A DNA stretch of 64,000 nucleotides, from the NCBI GenBank assembly GCA_023896275.1, contig MLDA01000012.1, positions 61,636 through 125,635 on the forward strand, read 5' to 3'. The position numbers were made by a program, and so were the translations under genes. Position 1 is the first letter of the stretch. The number at the start of each line of letters is the position of its first letter. The notes beneath the pieces were generated by a model. That model had not been told where the DNA came from, searched no databases, and worked only from the letters and a program-made list of their open reading frames with translations. The stretch comes from Kocuria rosea subsp. polaris. GTDB lineage: Bacteria; Actinomycetota; Actinomycetes; Actinomycetales; Micrococcaceae. Below, piece after piece: positions 7,639 through 16,937 of this stretch.

Positions 7639-10500
7639 ATGAATGAAACAATTGAGCAGCTCAGAAATGAACTTCGAGGAAAGATCTTCGATCAAGGATT
7701 CCATTGGAAGATCCTTTTCATCGGTACGTCTGTGAATGGAACGACGGACATTGTTTCATCTCTCTCTCGGTCGCTGCGGAACCTTGGTCATCACGTGCTC
7801 GATCTCGACACGTCGCGCCATCGGATCCTCGACAACCCGAAGCGCCGACAGGGTGGGATGGGTCCCGTTTACGTACGGTACGACAAGATCGAAAAGACCT
7901 TGGACAAGTTCCAGCCCCAGGTGATCGTCTGCTGCGCAGGTGGCCTGACTTTCACCGAGGAAGACGCGGAAAAGCTGAAGTCACGTGGGATTGTACTCGT
8001 TGGCATCACGCTCAGCGATCCTGACGTCTTCCCTTCGATTCGCGACCATCAGCACGTCTTCGACGTTCATACGACAAACGCGACAGCAGCCATGGAGATG
8101 TACCGCGACGCGGGCGTCTATAACACCGTGTACTTCCCCTTTGGTATCGATCGCGGATTCGTCACTCAGGAGATCCCGGAGAACGCGGCTTTCGATGCCG
8201 ACGTTATTTGCTTGGGGCACGCGACCAATCGGCCGGACCGTAATTCGATGATGTCTGCTCTCAATGAGAAATTCGACGTCAAAACCTACGGTCGCGGTTG
8301 GGATATTCCTGACTCCATCACCGTCTCTGGGCAGGAAATGGTCCAGGCGCTGAAGGGTGGGAAGATTCACGTCAACTTCCCGCTGACGCGTGCGGGTTTC
8401 ATCAATATCAAGTGTGGCGTCTTCGAATCTGCTGGCCAGGGGCGGATGGTTGCAACTGGCAACTTTGAGGAGATGGGGCAGTTCTTCAAATACGGCGAAG
8501 AGATCATCGGATACGAGGATGAAGAAGATCTTGCCAGGAAGATCGAGTATTACCTGAACAACCCGGAGGAGTACGACACCGTTGTCGAAAACGGTTTCCG
8601 ACGGATTGTCAACGATCACCTGTATGAGCACCGATGGATGTACCTGCTGGACATCTTGCGGAACTTGGGTCACGACGAAAGTGTCCACGTCGAGGCAGAG
8701 CGACTCGAGCAGATTCGTGCGACCTTGTCGCGATCCTATCCGCGCGCGAAAAAGGTGATTCTCTCGGGTTTCTACGGTGCGAGGAACCTTGGCGATGAGA
8801 TGATTCTGCACTCGATCAGTTCACGTCTCATGGCAGCCGATGACGCGGTGCAGGTCTACGTCGCCGCCGAGAGCCCAACGCAGGTTGAAGCAGCTCACGG
8901 GCTCCAAGCGTTTGATCGAAAGATTCACACGATCTCCGGCTATCAGGTGAAGACCGCATCTGCTGTTCTGTTGGGAGGCGGCGGCCTCTGGCACGACTAT
9001 ACGTTTGAGCGTGGCGGTGGTCTTGCGGCGATGTTTACCGGCGGAACGATTTCTATGGCGGGCTTCGGGATCCTACCCATGATGGGCAAGGTTTTGGATG
9101 TACCTTTCCACGTAGTGGGCCTTGGAGTCGGCCCTCTGACTGATCGTCATGCCAAGCAAACCGTGAAATTCTTGGCCTCCCAAGCTGATTCGATTTACGT
9201 GCGTGATCCCGAGTCCGGCGACCTGCTGCGGGGCCTTCCTGTCGACGAGGAGAAGCTCCATGTCGGACCGGACTCGGTCTATGCTGTCGACCTCGACTCG
9301 CCGGTAGCAGTTGTTCCCGAGGAAATTCAGAGCCTGAAGGATCAGGGGTACACGATTGTCGGCTTGAATCTCCGACCGTGGGCCAAAGCCGATATGGCCG
9401 CCGTCAGTCTCGAAGTTCGCGATGCTTTGGTCGAGCTGTCGCGTAGCCTCGAAGAGCGAGGCGAGCGGCTCGCTGTCGTGGCTCTTCCCATGCAGGCCGG
9501 CGACAGGATGGACCGCAACGCCATCGGTCAAGTCACCCGACGGCTCCCGAAGCATATTCCGTCGGTCTTCATTGACACGCGCGGAGAACTCAGCCTCGGA
9601 GAATATCTCGGTGCGCTCAAAGAGTGCTCGTCAGTTCTCGCGATGCGATTGCATGCCGCGCTTATTGCGCACCGTGCGGGCGTCCCGGTGGTGGGCCTTT
9701 GTTACGACCCTAAGGTCTTCCGTCACTTTGCAGAGGTCGATCGCGTCGAGGACGGTCTTGATCTCTTGACTTCTTCGTCGGAGATGTCCCGCCGGCTGCT
9801 TTCCGCCGTCTCAGGGTCCATGTCGGAAAAGAGCTTCGAGCTAATTGGCGAGCTCGAGCGCGATGCGCGAAGGGCGCTAGACATCTCGGCCCGTGCTGTC
9901 GCCGCAGCCGATGCTGTCGTCGGCGTCTATGAAGTGCCTGGGGCGAACGAGGCCCCCGCTCGTCGTAAGGCCGCGCCGCGGCACGATCTAGCGGCCCATT
10001 TCCAGGGCATGACGTCCACGCAAAGCGGTTTGGATGCAATGCGCGTCGTTGGCAATCCTCTGGTCAAGGCGGGGCTTCACCGTTTGGATCTAGCAATGGA
10101 GACCGAACAGCCGCTCGCTGGCATGTCTGTTTCGCATTCCGGTGTTATCGATCTGTTGGAGAAGCGTGCGACGACGGTGCAGATGCTACTTCACTCCAAC
10201 TATCAAAATGACCGAGCGCTCGGGAAGCTATTCGTTGAACTGGAGCTCAACGGACAGAAGTTCCGACAGGACCTTGCGGTTTCCCGGGAACCGGTCGAAC
10301 TTAACCTCGTCACTCCCGGAAAAACTGCTTTGCCTGTGAAACTTCGGATCGTTGTCGAATCTGACGCGTTCAGGGCCCGCTCATGGACGCAGGCGACGAC
10401 TGTCGCGTTGGAGATCGTCGGCACAAAACCGGTGCCACCGGTCAAGGAAGAAGTGCTCCTGGCCAGTCGCGGCGACGTCGTTGCCGCGGTGCACAGCTAA
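7639..10500 (+). CDS. CgeB-like glycosyltransferase fused to CsaB-type polysaccharide pyruvyl transferase
   Basis: A 953-residue bifunctional protein. Residues about 20-350 form a CgeB-like GT: KILFIGTSVNG, ITLSDPDVFPS, VYFPFGIDRGF, ADVICLGHATNRPDR, HVNFPLTR, and GVFESAGQGRMVAT as the donor loop. Residues about 370-720 match CsaB/polysaccharide pyruvyl transferase: FYGARNLGDEMIL (CsaB has a YYGxxNLGDEA-type start), VLLGGGGLWHD, VVGLGVGPL, GLNLRPW, and MRLHAALIAHRAGVPVVGL followed by YDPKV. A C-terminal segment (about 780-953) of beta character is unrecognised. CsaB-family enzymes add pyruvate ketals to wall polysaccharide, so this protein may add a sugar and then cap it. The 110-nt leader is A/T-rich; GAGGTCAGG precedes ATG 7639. 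Confidence 0.8.
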   Translation: MNETIEQLRNELRGKIFDQGFHWKILFIGTSVNGTTDIVSSLSRSLRNLGHHVLDLDTSRHRILDNPKRRQGGMGPVYVRYDKIEKTLDKFQPQVIVCCAGGLTFTEEDAEKLKSRGIVLVGITLSDPDVFPSIRDHQHVFDVHTTNATAAMEMYRDAGVYNTVYFPFGIDRGFVTQEIPENAAFDADVICLGHATNRPDRNSMMSALNEKFDVKTYGRGWDIPDSITVSGQEMVQALKGGKIHVNFPLTRAGFINIKCGVFESAGQGRMVATGNFEEMGQFFKYGEEIIGYEDEEDLARKIEYYLNNPEEYDTVVENGFRRIVNDHLYEHRWMYLLDILRNLGHDESVHVEAERLEQIRATLSRSYPRAKKVILSGFYGARNLGDEMILHSISSRLMAADDAVQVYVAAESPTQVEAAHGLQAFDRKIHTISGYQVKTASAVLLGGGGLWHDYTFERGGGLAAMFTGGTISMAGFGILPMMGKVLDVPFHVVGLGVGPLTDRHAKQTVKFLASQADSIYVRDPESGDLLRGLPVDEEKLHVGPDSVYAVDLDSPVAVVPEEIQSLKDQGYTIVGLNLRPWAKADMAAVSLEVRDALVELSRSLEERGERLAVVALPMQAGDRMDRNAIGQVTRRLPKHIPSVFIDTRGELSLGEYLGALKECSSVLAMRLHAALIAHRAGVPVVGLCYDPKVFRHFAEVDRVEDGLDLLTSSSEMSRRLLSAVSGSMSEKSFELIGELERDARRALDISARAVAAADAVVGVYEVPGANEAPARRKAAPRHDLAAHFQGMTSTQSGLDAMRVVGNPLVKAGLHRLDLAMETEQPLAGMSVSHSGVIDLLEKRATTVQMLLHSNYQNDRALGKLFVELELNGQKFRQDLAVSREPVELNLVTPGKTALPVKLRIVVESDAFRARSWTQATTVALEIVGTKPVPPVKEEVLLASRGDVVAAVHS

Positions 10501-10501
10501 A

Positions 10502-10631
10502 CAGGGGCCAGAGGGCAACACTGTCGGATCCGGTCGCTGGTGGGTTTGGGGGCCCACCAGCGCCAGTGGCCACCGCACCGCGAACGGTCAAAGCCCGCGG
10601 TCATGCCTGAGCCCGGCGTTGTTGGCCCCTG
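10502..10631. repeat. Nested inverted repeat in convergent intergenic region
   Basis: CAGGGGCCA at 10502-10510 is the exact reverse complement of TGGCCCCTG at 10623-10631. Between these arms lies the separate hairpin at 10536-10561. The pair spans nearly the whole gap between the convergent CgeB-CsaB gene and the IclR gene. It may simply be part of a bidirectional termination region. Confidence 0.5.
10536..10561. terminator. Hairpin between convergent genes
   Basis: A perfect 9-bp stem, GCTGGTGGG (10536-10544) with CCCACCAGC (10553-10561), and an 8-nt loop. It sits just after the stop of the CgeB-CsaB gene and facing the IclR gene. No T-run follows, as is usual in high-GC actinobacteria. Confidence 0.55.
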
Positions 10632-10671
10632 ACTGATCATCCCTCGGGCCCCAGTGGGCGCTCTTTTCCGA

Positions 10672-11394
10672 CTAGTTGCTATTTGCCGAACGAAGGCTCT
10701 GACTCAGGCTGAGGGCGGCATTTACGACCGCTTCGGCATGGATCTTGCCTGGCTGCCGCGTCAGACGTTCGATCGGCCCCGAGATCGATACCGCCGCGAT
10801 GACCCGATTGTTGGGTCCACGTACAGGTGCCGAGACGGAGGCGACACCGGGCTCACGCTCGCCGAGCGATTGTGCCCACCCGCGGCGTCGGACGCCGGCA
10901 AGAATGGTTGGTGTGAATCGCGCGCCCTGAAGTCCATCGAGGAGTCGCTGGTGGTCCTCCCAAGCCAGAAGTACTTGCGCGGCTGAGCCGGCCCTCATGG
11001 ACAGCTGGGTTCCGATGGGGATGGTGTCGCGGAGCCCAACGGGGCGCTCGGCACTAGCCACGCACACCCGGTTGTCACCCTGGCGGCGGAACACTTGAGA
11101 GCTTTCGCCCGTCTGATCGCGCAATTGGACGAGGAGCGGACCTGCCGCCGCAATCAGGCGGTCTTCGCCTGCCGCCGATGCCAGTTCCACCAGACGGCTC
11201 CCCAAGACGAAGCGGCCGTGAATATCCTTGCCCAAGAGACGGTGATGAACCAGCGCCTGTGCCAAGCGGTGCACCGTGGGTCGCGACAACCCTGTCGCCG
11301 CGACCAACTGAGCCAGGCTCGTCGGCCCCGCTTCCAGTGCGTCCAACACCATGGCTGCTTTGTCCAGCACACCGACTCCACTTGATCCGTCCAT
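10672..11394 (-). CDS. IclR-family transcriptional regulator of leucine biosynthesis (NdgR/LtbR-like)
   Basis: A 240-residue regulator. An N-terminal winged helix-turn-helix (about 8-60, with LAQLVAATGLSRPTVHRLAQ as the recognition region) is followed by the IclR effector domain (about 75-235). It is divergent from leuC, the conserved position of NdgR (Streptomyces) and LtbR (Corynebacterium), which control leuCD and other amino-acid genes. The role here is taken from that family and position. The ATG at 11394 lies 6 nt after a TAGTAT -10 box, so its mRNA is probably leaderless. A palindrome just upstream is a candidate auto-operator. Confidence 0.88.
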   Translation of the reverse strand: MDGSSGVGVLDKAAMVLDALEAGPTSLAQLVAATGLSRPTVHRLAQALVHHRLLGKDIHGRFVLGSRLVELASAAGEDRLIAAAGPLLVQLRDQTGESSQVFRRQGDNRVCVASAERPVGLRDTIPIGTQLSMRAGSAAQVLLAWEDHQRLLDGLQGARFTPTILAGVRRRGWAQSLGEREPGVASVSAPVRGPNNRVIAAVSISGPIERLTRQPGKIHAEAVVNAALSLSQSLRSANSN

Positions 11395-11400
11395 GCTTTG

Positions 11401-11406
11401 ATACTA
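11401..11406 (-). promoter_or_regulatory. -10 box of leaderless iclR-type gene
   Basis: On the minus strand TAGTAT (11406 to 11401) is followed by exactly six bases and then the ATG at 11394, placing the expected transcription start on the A of the start codon. No convincing -35 hexamer was seen. Confidence 0.6.
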
Positions 11407-11409
11407 GCG

Positions 11410-11424
11410 TCTCAGCATTTGAGA
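11410..11424. promoter_or_regulatory. Candidate IclR-family operator palindrome
   Basis: TCTCA-GCATT-TGAGA is a perfect 5-bp inverted repeat with a 5-nt spacer in the divergent gap between the regulator and leuC. It lies immediately upstream of the regulator's -10 box and 77 bp before the leuC start, so binding could affect both genes. Assignment to the divergent regulator is inference. Confidence 0.5.
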
Positions 11425-11500
11425 TGCACGTCGAAAAACTAGCGCGGTTGCGGGGCTGATGCTTGAGTTGTTCTATCAGCACTACCTGACGGAGGAAAGC

Positions 11501-12958
11501 ATGGGCGATCAGCAGACTGGCCTGACGCTGGCGGAGAAGGTTTGGAACGCACACGTAGTCAAGAAGGGTGAAGGCGACGGCGCAGGTCGCAAGCCGGACC
11601 TCGTTTACATCGATCTACATCTCGTCCATGAGGTCACGTCGCCGCAGGCGTTCGAAGGGCTCCGGTTGGCCGGCCGGCCGCTCCGACGTCCGGATCTGAC
11701 GATCGCGACGGAGGACCACAACACTCCGACTCTGGACATCGACAAGCCGATCGCCGATCCTACGAGCCGCAAGCAGATCGAGACCCTTCGGGCGAATTGC
11801 AAGGAATTCGGGGTCCGGTTGCACCCCCTGGGCGACGCCGAACAGGGCATCGTGCACGTCGTGGGGCCTCAGCTCGGTCTCACACAGCCCGGCATGACTG
11901 TGGTCTGCGGTGACTCGCACACGTCCACCCACGGTGCGTTCGGCGCCCTCGCCATGGGCATCGGCACCTCGGAAGTCGAACACGTGATGGCGACGCAAAC
12001 GCTCTCCCTGAAGCCATTCAAGACGATGGCCGTCAACGTTGAGGGAAGCCTTAAGTCGGGAGTGACCTCCAAGGACATCATCTTGGCCGTGATCGCCAAG
12101 ATCGGGACCGGCGGTGGGCAGGGTTACGTGCTCGAGTACCGCGGATCCGCCATCGAGCAGTTGTCCATGGACGCCCGGATGACGATTTGCAATATGTCCA
12201 TCGAGGCTGGTGCGCGTGCCGGCATGATCGCGCCCGACCAGATCACCTTCGACTACGTCCAGGGCCGCCCGCACGCCCCTACAGGCGAAGACTGGGACGC
12301 CGCCGTCGAGTACTGGAAGACGCTGCGTACGGATGACGACGCGACGTTCGACGCAGAGGTCTCGATCGATGCCGACGACCTGGAGCCGTTCGTGACCTGG
12401 GGCACCAACCCGGGTCAGGGCGTGTCGCTTTCAGCTTCCGTGCCTAACCCCGAAGATTTCGGCGACGAGAACGAGAAGCTCTCCGCTCAACGTGCTCTCG
12501 AGTACATGGACCTGAAGGCCGGTACACCGATGAAGGAAGTCAGGGTCGACACCGTCTTCCTCGGCTCCTGCACCAATTCGCGCATGGAGGACCTGCGTGC
12601 AGCGGCTGAGATCATCCGAGGGCGGACGAAGGACCCAGATGTGCGGATGATCGTCGTCCCAGGCTCTGCCCGGGTTCGTCTCGAAGCGGAAGCCGAAGGC
12701 CTGGACAAGGTCTTCGAGGACTTCGGGGCCGAATGGCGCTTTGCCGGATGCTCCATGTGCCTGGGTATGAACCCGGACCAGCTCGAGCCCGGTGAGCGCT
12801 GTGCATCGACCTCGAACCGCAACTTCGAAGGACGCCAGGGCAAGGGCGGGCGGACCCACCTGGTTTCGCCACTCGTGGCCGCGGCCACCGCGGTGCGAGG
12901 CACCCTGAGTTCGCCGTCCGATCTTGAGGAAGAGTCCGCTGCCGCCGCAGCGGCCTAA
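11501..12958 (+). CDS. leuC: 3-isopropylmalate dehydratase large subunit LeuC
   Basis: A 485-residue aconitase-family subunit. With LeuD it isomerises 2-isopropylmalate to 3-isopropylmalate in leucine synthesis. The [4Fe-4S] cysteines are in GSCTNSR and, about 60 residues on, [29 protein letters not shown] is the conserved substrate region. The frame is open to 11459, but ATG 11501 has GGAGGAA at 11491-11497 and gives the family N-terminus ([12 protein letters not shown]). It ends with an unusual alanine run. leuD follows after 9 nt. Probably controlled by the divergent IclR regulator. Confidence 0.97.
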   Translation: MGDQQTGLTLAEKVWNAHVVKKGEGDGAGRKPDLVYIDLHLVHEVTSPQAFEGLRLAGRPLRRPDLTIATEDHNTPTLDIDKPIADPTSRKQIETLRANCKEFGVRLHPLGDAEQGIVHVVGPQLGLTQPGMTVVCGDSHTSTHGAFGALAMGIGTSEVEHVMATQTLSLKPFKTMAVNVEGSLKSGVTSKDIILAVIAKIGTGGGQGYVLEYRGSAIEQLSMDARMTICNMSIEAGARAGMIAPDQITFDYVQGRPHAPTGEDWDAAVEYWKTLRTDDDATFDAEVSIDADDLEPFVTWGTNPGQGVSLSASVPNPEDFGDENEKLSAQRALEYMDLKAGTPMKEVRVDTVFLGSCTNSRMEDLRAAAEIIRGRTKDPDVRMIVVPGSARVRLEAEAEGLDKVFEDFGAEWRFAGCSMCLGMNPDQLEPGERCASTSNRNFEGRQGKGGRTHLVSPLVAAATAVRGTLSSPSDLEEESAAAAAA

Positions 12959-12967
12959 GGAGACAGC

Positions 12968-13567
12968 ATGGAACAGATCATTCGCCACACTGGCATCGGC
13001 GTCCCGATGCGTCAGAGCAACATCGACACGGATCAGATCATCCCTGCGGTCTATCTTAAACGGATTACGCGTACCGGCTTCGAGGATGCGCTCTTCGCAG
13101 CCTGGCGGCGGAACGACGATTTTATTCTGAACAAGGAACCGTTCAATCGGGGGTCCGTGCTGGTGGCCGGGCCCGACTTCGGCACGGGATCGTCTCGAGA
13201 GCATGCTGTGTGGGCGCTGAAGGACTTCGGGTTCAGGGTTGTGCTTTCGTCCCGGTTCGCGGACATCTTCCGCGGCAACTCGGGCAAGCAGGGTCTGGTC
13301 GCCGGCCAGATGCAGCCGGATGACATCGAGCTGCTGTGGAAGGAGCTGGAGAACAACCCCGGCACTGAGGTGAGCGTAGACCTCGCGACGCGGCAGGTGA
13401 CCTGCGGGGCCATCACTGCAGATTTCGAAATCGACGACTACACGCGGTGGCGCCTGATGGAGGGCTTGGACGACATTGCGCTGACGCTCCAGTCCGAGTC
13501 ATCCATCACTGAGTACGAGGCATCGCGGCCGGCCTTCAAGCCGACTACGCTCCCAGCGAAGTCCTAG
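12968..13567 (+). CDS. leuD: 3-isopropylmalate dehydratase small subunit LeuD
   Basis: A 199-residue swivel-domain subunit that completes the isopropylmalate isomerase with LeuC. Typical motifs are [14 protein letters not shown] near the N-terminus, [17 protein letters not shown], and [17 protein letters not shown]. The start has AAGGAGA in the last codons of leuC, so the pair is an operon. Length is normal. A strong hairpin follows 18 nt after the stop. Confidence 0.97.
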   Translation: MEQIIRHTGIGVPMRQSNIDTDQIIPAVYLKRITRTGFEDALFAAWRRNDDFILNKEPFNRGSVLVAGPDFGTGSSREHAVWALKDFGFRVVLSSRFADIFRGNSGKQGLVAGQMQPDDIELLWKELENNPGTEVSVDLATRQVTCGAITADFEIDDYTRWRLMEGLDDIALTLQSESSITEYEASRPAFKPTTLPAKS

Positions 13568-13585
13568 GTGCCACTGAGCAAGCAA

Positions 13586-13657
13586 CGAACGGCCCCCGCC
13601 CCCTAGAGCGGTGTTCAACGGAGCTTGAGCACCTCTTGAGGGGGCGGGGGCCGTTCG
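13586..13657 (+). terminator. Long GC-rich hairpin after leuD
   Basis: The left arm 13586-13604 pairs perfectly over 19 bp with the right arm 13639-13657; the 34-nt loop is unusually large. The position, between the leuD stop and the murA leader, suggests an operon terminator. No U-tract follows. Confidence 0.7.
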
Positions 13658-13748
13658 CGTGGTGCCCGGGAAGTAGGGCTGTCAGTTGTATGCTTGCGGA
13701 GAGCTCCCGGTGATGTCCGGGCACCCAACGAACACGAGGTTTTCATTC

Positions 13749-15074
13749 ATGGGCAAAGTCCTGACTATTCACGGCGGCGTACCACTCAAGGGCACCGTCA
13801 ACGTCAGGGGCGCCAAGAATCTGGTGCCGAAAGCCATGGTCGCGGCGCTTCTGGGCAACAGCCCGTCGTTGCTGCGCAACGTGCCTGAGATTCGCGACGT
13901 TGAGATCGTCACGAGTCTGCTCCAGATCCACGGAGTGACGGTGGCGAAAGACCCGGAGACGGGCGACCTGACTCTCGACCCTCGCGGTGCAACTCGTGCA
14001 CCGTCGAAGGAGATCGACACCCACGCGGGCGATTCGCGTATTCCGATCCTTTTCTGCGGCCCCCTGATTCACAGCATCGGCGAAGCCTTCATCCCCGACC
14101 TGGGCGGCTGCCGCATCGGCGACCGTCCGATCGATTTCCACCTGAACGTTTTGCGAGCCTTCGGCGCGGTCGTCGACAAGCGCGTTGACGGGATCGCCAT
14201 CAGCGCGCCGCATGGATTGAAGGGTGCCAAGCTCGAACTGCCGTTCCCCTCCGTCGGCGCGACGGAGCAGGTCCTCCTGTCCGCGGTGCGAGCTGAGGGG
14301 ATCACCGAACTCAAGAACGCCGCCGTCGAACCCGAAATCATGGACCTGATCGCGATTCTGCAGAAGATGGGTGCCATCATCCAGGTGCAGACGGACCGCG
14401 TCATCCGGATCGAGGGTGTACCGACCCTCACCAGCTACAACCACAAGGCAGTTCCGGACCGCAACGAGGCCGCCTCCTGGGCGTCGGCAGCCCTGGTGAC
14501 CCAGGGGGACATCTTCGTCGCCGGTGCCAAGCAGTCCGACCTGACAGCTTTCCTGAACACCTACCGGAAGATCGGTGGAGCGTTCGATGTCCACGACGAC
14601 GGCATCCGCTTCTACCACCCGGGCGGTGAGCTGAAGCCGCTCGTCCTCGAGACCGACGTGCACCCGGGGTTCATGACGGACTGGCAGCAGCCGCTCGTGG
14701 TCGCGCTGACTCAGGCCTCGGGTGTATCGATCGTTCACGAAACCGTCTACGAGAACCGATTTGGATTCACCGAGGCCCTGATTCGCATGGGGGCCACCAT
14801 TCAGCTGCACCGCGAGTGCCTCGGGTCTGTGCCTTGCCGATTCGGGCAGCGGAACTTCCTGCACTCGGCAGTGATTACGGGTCCGTCGACGTTGGTCGGG
14901 CGCGATATCGACATTCCCGATCTGCGCGGCGGTTTTTCACACCTCATCGCGGCCCTGGCCGCTAAGGGCACGAGTAACGTGACTGGCATCGAGCTCATCG
15001 ATCGTGGTTACGAGCGGTTCATGGACAAGCTCAAGGGGCTCGGCGCCAGCGTCGAGATTAGCGAGCGAGGCTAA
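13749..15074 (+). CDS. murA: UDP-N-acetylglucosamine 1-carboxyvinyltransferase MurA
   Basis: A 441-residue enzyme transferring enolpyruvate to UDP-GlcNAc, the first committed step of peptidoglycan synthesis. Seen: GTVNVRGAKNLVPKAM at the N-terminus (canonical GAKN), the catalytic-cysteine loop GGCRIGDRPID, FPSVGATEQVLL, and a C-terminal DLRGGFSHLIAALAA segment. The open frame reaches 13686, but ATG 13749 matches the family N-terminus (GKVLTIHGG). A possible promoter with TATGCT lies near 13689. The plsC frame starts 6 nt after its stop, so murA, plsC, gpsA and ddl form a wall/membrane operon. Confidence 0.95.
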   Translation: MGKVLTIHGGVPLKGTVNVRGAKNLVPKAMVAALLGNSPSLLRNVPEIRDVEIVTSLLQIHGVTVAKDPETGDLTLDPRGATRAPSKEIDTHAGDSRIPILFCGPLIHSIGEAFIPDLGGCRIGDRPIDFHLNVLRAFGAVVDKRVDGIAISAPHGLKGAKLELPFPSVGATEQVLLSAVRAEGITELKNAAVEPEIMDLIAILQKMGAIIQVQTDRVIRIEGVPTLTSYNHKAVPDRNEAASWASAALVTQGDIFVAGAKQSDLTAFLNTYRKIGGAFDVHDDGIRFYHPGGELKPLVLETDVHPGFMTDWQQPLVVALTQASGVSIVHETVYENRFGFTEALIRMGATIQLHRECLGSVPCRFGQRNFLHSAVITGPSTLVGRDIDIPDLRGGFSHLIAALAAKGTSNVTGIELIDRGYERFMDKLKGLGASVEISERG

Positions 15075-15080
15075 CGACCC

Positions 15081-15890
15081 TTGCCTGAGACTCTAGGTGC
15101 CCGTTGCACGTTCGGGTTTATGGCCGGGCTGGCTCGCCCGATACTGAACCTCTTGATCAGCAAGAGCTGGGAGCGATTCGATCGCCTGCCGGAGTCAGGG
15201 TTCATCGCTTGCCCGAACCATTCGACGGAGATCGACCCCTTGATCGTGGGGCACGCGTTGTATGGGGCCGGACGGTTGCCCAGGTACATGGCCAAGGAAT
15301 CCTTGTTCAGGTTGCCAGTGGCTGGATGGTTCTTGACCAAGACGCGGCAGATTCCCGTCGCCCGCAGCAGCAGGGGCGCGAAGGAATCGCTGGAACTTGC
15401 GGGCCGAATCTTGGACGAAGGTTCCGTGGCCATCGTCTACCCGGAAGGCACTCTCACGAGGGATCCGGATCTATGGCCCATGAAGGGTCGTACCGGGGCT
15501 GCGCGCCTAGCCCTTCAGACGGGTGCCCCCGTGGTGCCCATCGGGCATTGGGGTGCGCAGGAACTGCTCCCGCGATACGGCAAGAAGCTGCACGTGTTCC
15601 CGCGCAAGCGGGTGCGCGTCGTTGTCGGCGACCCAGTCGATCTGTCCGATCTGCGGGGCAAACCCATGACGAAGGCGGTCCTCGTCGAGGCCACCGACCG
15701 GATCATGAAAGCCATCGCCGAACTCGTGGGGGAGCTCCGGGGAGAGACCCCGCCGGAGACCTTGTGGGATCCGGCCGCCCATGGTCAGGCCCTCTCCGGG
15801 CGAGACTACGAACAGCCCGAGACGGGCGGCCACGAGCAGGCAAGCGAACAAGGACGGGTGAATCCGTCGGACCGAGCGGGGGAGCAGTGA
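15081..15890 (+). CDS. plsC: 1-acyl-sn-glycerol-3-phosphate acyltransferase (PlsC family)
   Basis: A 269-residue acyltransferase of phospholipid synthesis, probably membrane-associated. The catalytic H-x4-D motif is NHSTEID. An acyl-acceptor element VYPEGTLTRDPDLWPMKGRTG and VVPIGHWG follow in family order. TTG 15081 is taken as start because the sequence before the in-frame ATG 15120 (TFGFMAGLARP) looks conserved in type; the shorter start remains possible. The last ~40 residues are hydrophilic and low in complexity. Its stop overlaps the gpsA ATG (TGATG). Confidence 0.9.
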   Translation: MPETLGARCTFGFMAGLARPILNLLISKSWERFDRLPESGFIACPNHSTEIDPLIVGHALYGAGRLPRYMAKESLFRLPVAGWFLTKTRQIPVARSSRGAKESLELAGRILDEGSVAIVYPEGTLTRDPDLWPMKGRTGAARLALQTGAPVVPIGHWGAQELLPRYGKKLHVFPRKRVRVVVGDPVDLSDLRGKPMTKAVLVEATDRIMKAIAELVGELRGETPPETLWDPAAHGQALSGRDYEQPETGGHEQASEQGRVNPSDRAGEQ

Positions 15891-16936
15891 TGACAGCCCA
15901 AACGAAAATGGCGGTCGTCGGGGCGGGCAGCTGGGGCACGACCTTCGCCAAAGTAGCGGCCGACTCCGCGGATCGAACCGGCGGCGGGGGGACCGTTTGC
16001 CTCTGGGCGCGACGCGAAGCCGTAGCCGCGGAGATCAACGCCGCGCACACGAACAGCCAGTACCTGGCCGACATTCGGCTGCCACAGAGGATCAGCGCAA
16101 CGAGCGAACTTCGCGAGGCGCTGTCCGGCGCCGACGTCGTCGTGCTTGCCGTTCCCGCGCAGACCCTACGTGCACAGCTACGCGATATGCGCGGTGACAT
16201 CGCTCCCGGTGCCGTGGTCATCTCGCTGATGAAGGGGCTCGAACGCGGAAGCGACGCTCGGATGAGTGAGGTCATCGCAGACGAGCTCGGGCTAGAGGCG
16301 GCGCAGATCGTCGTCGTCTCGGGACCGAACCTCGCGATGGAGATCGCCCGCGAGGAGCCCACCGCCTCGGTGGTCGCCTGCTCAGACGAAGACGTTGCGA
16401 CCCGAATCGCGACGTTGATCAGCGCGCCGTACTTCCGCCCGTACACGAATTCTGATGTTACGGGCGTCGAGATCGGCGGCATCGTCAAGAACGTCATCGC
16501 CCTCGCCGTCGGCATCTGCGACGGACTCGGCATGGGGGACAACACCAAAGCATCCGTCATCACCCGCGGCCTGGCGGAGACGACGCGTCTGGCGATCGCC
16601 CTTGGCGGTCAGCTGGAGACCATGGCCGGACTGGCGGGGTTGGGAGATCTTGTCGCCACCTGCTCCTCTCCGTTGTCCAGGAACCGCACCGCGGGCCGCT
16701 TGCTCGGGGAGAACCTCAGCGCATCTGAGGTCGGCGCGGCGATGACCCAGACTGCGGAGGGCATGAAGTCGGCCCACGCGGTGCTGGACTTGGCCCGCCG
16801 GAACAACGTCGAGATGCCGATCGCCGAAGCCGTGGTGGGCGTGCTCGACGGGCGTCTGACGATCGAAGGGATGGCGCGCCAGCTGCTGGGCCGCGATCTG
16901 AAATCAGAAACGAACAACAGCCGAGAAAGCGACTAG
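15890..16936 (+). CDS. gpsA: NAD(P)-dependent glycerol-3-phosphate dehydrogenase GpsA
   Basis: A 348-residue enzyme reducing dihydroxyacetone phosphate to glycerol-3-phosphate for phospholipids. The Rossmann motif VVGAGSWGTTFA is at the N-terminus, followed by SGPNLAMEIA and GIVKNVIALAVGICDGLGMGDN, which holds the catalytic lysine; AGLGDLVATCSS completes the C-terminal domain. The frame is open back to 15104 inside plsC, but ATG 15890 overlaps the plsC stop and gives the normal length. ddl starts one base after its stop. Confidence 0.96.
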   Translation: MTAQTKMAVVGAGSWGTTFAKVAADSADRTGGGGTVCLWARREAVAAEINAAHTNSQYLADIRLPQRISATSELREALSGADVVVLAVPAQTLRAQLRDMRGDIAPGAVVISLMKGLERGSDARMSEVIADELGLEAAQIVVVSGPNLAMEIAREEPTASVVACSDEDVATRIATLISAPYFRPYTNSDVTGVEIGGIVKNVIALAVGICDGLGMGDNTKASVITRGLAETTRLAIALGGQLETMAGLAGLGDLVATCSSPLSRNRTAGRLLGENLSASEVGAAMTQTAEGMKSAHAVLDLARRNNVEMPIAEAVVGVLDGRLTIEGMARQLLGRDLKSETNNSRESD

Positions 16937-16937
16937 T

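Noticed and set aside
15104..15889. Upstream extension of the gpsA frame through plsC
   Set aside because: The plsC frame has the H-x4-D motif and family order. The gpsA Rossmann start is at ATG 15890 overlapping the plsC stop.
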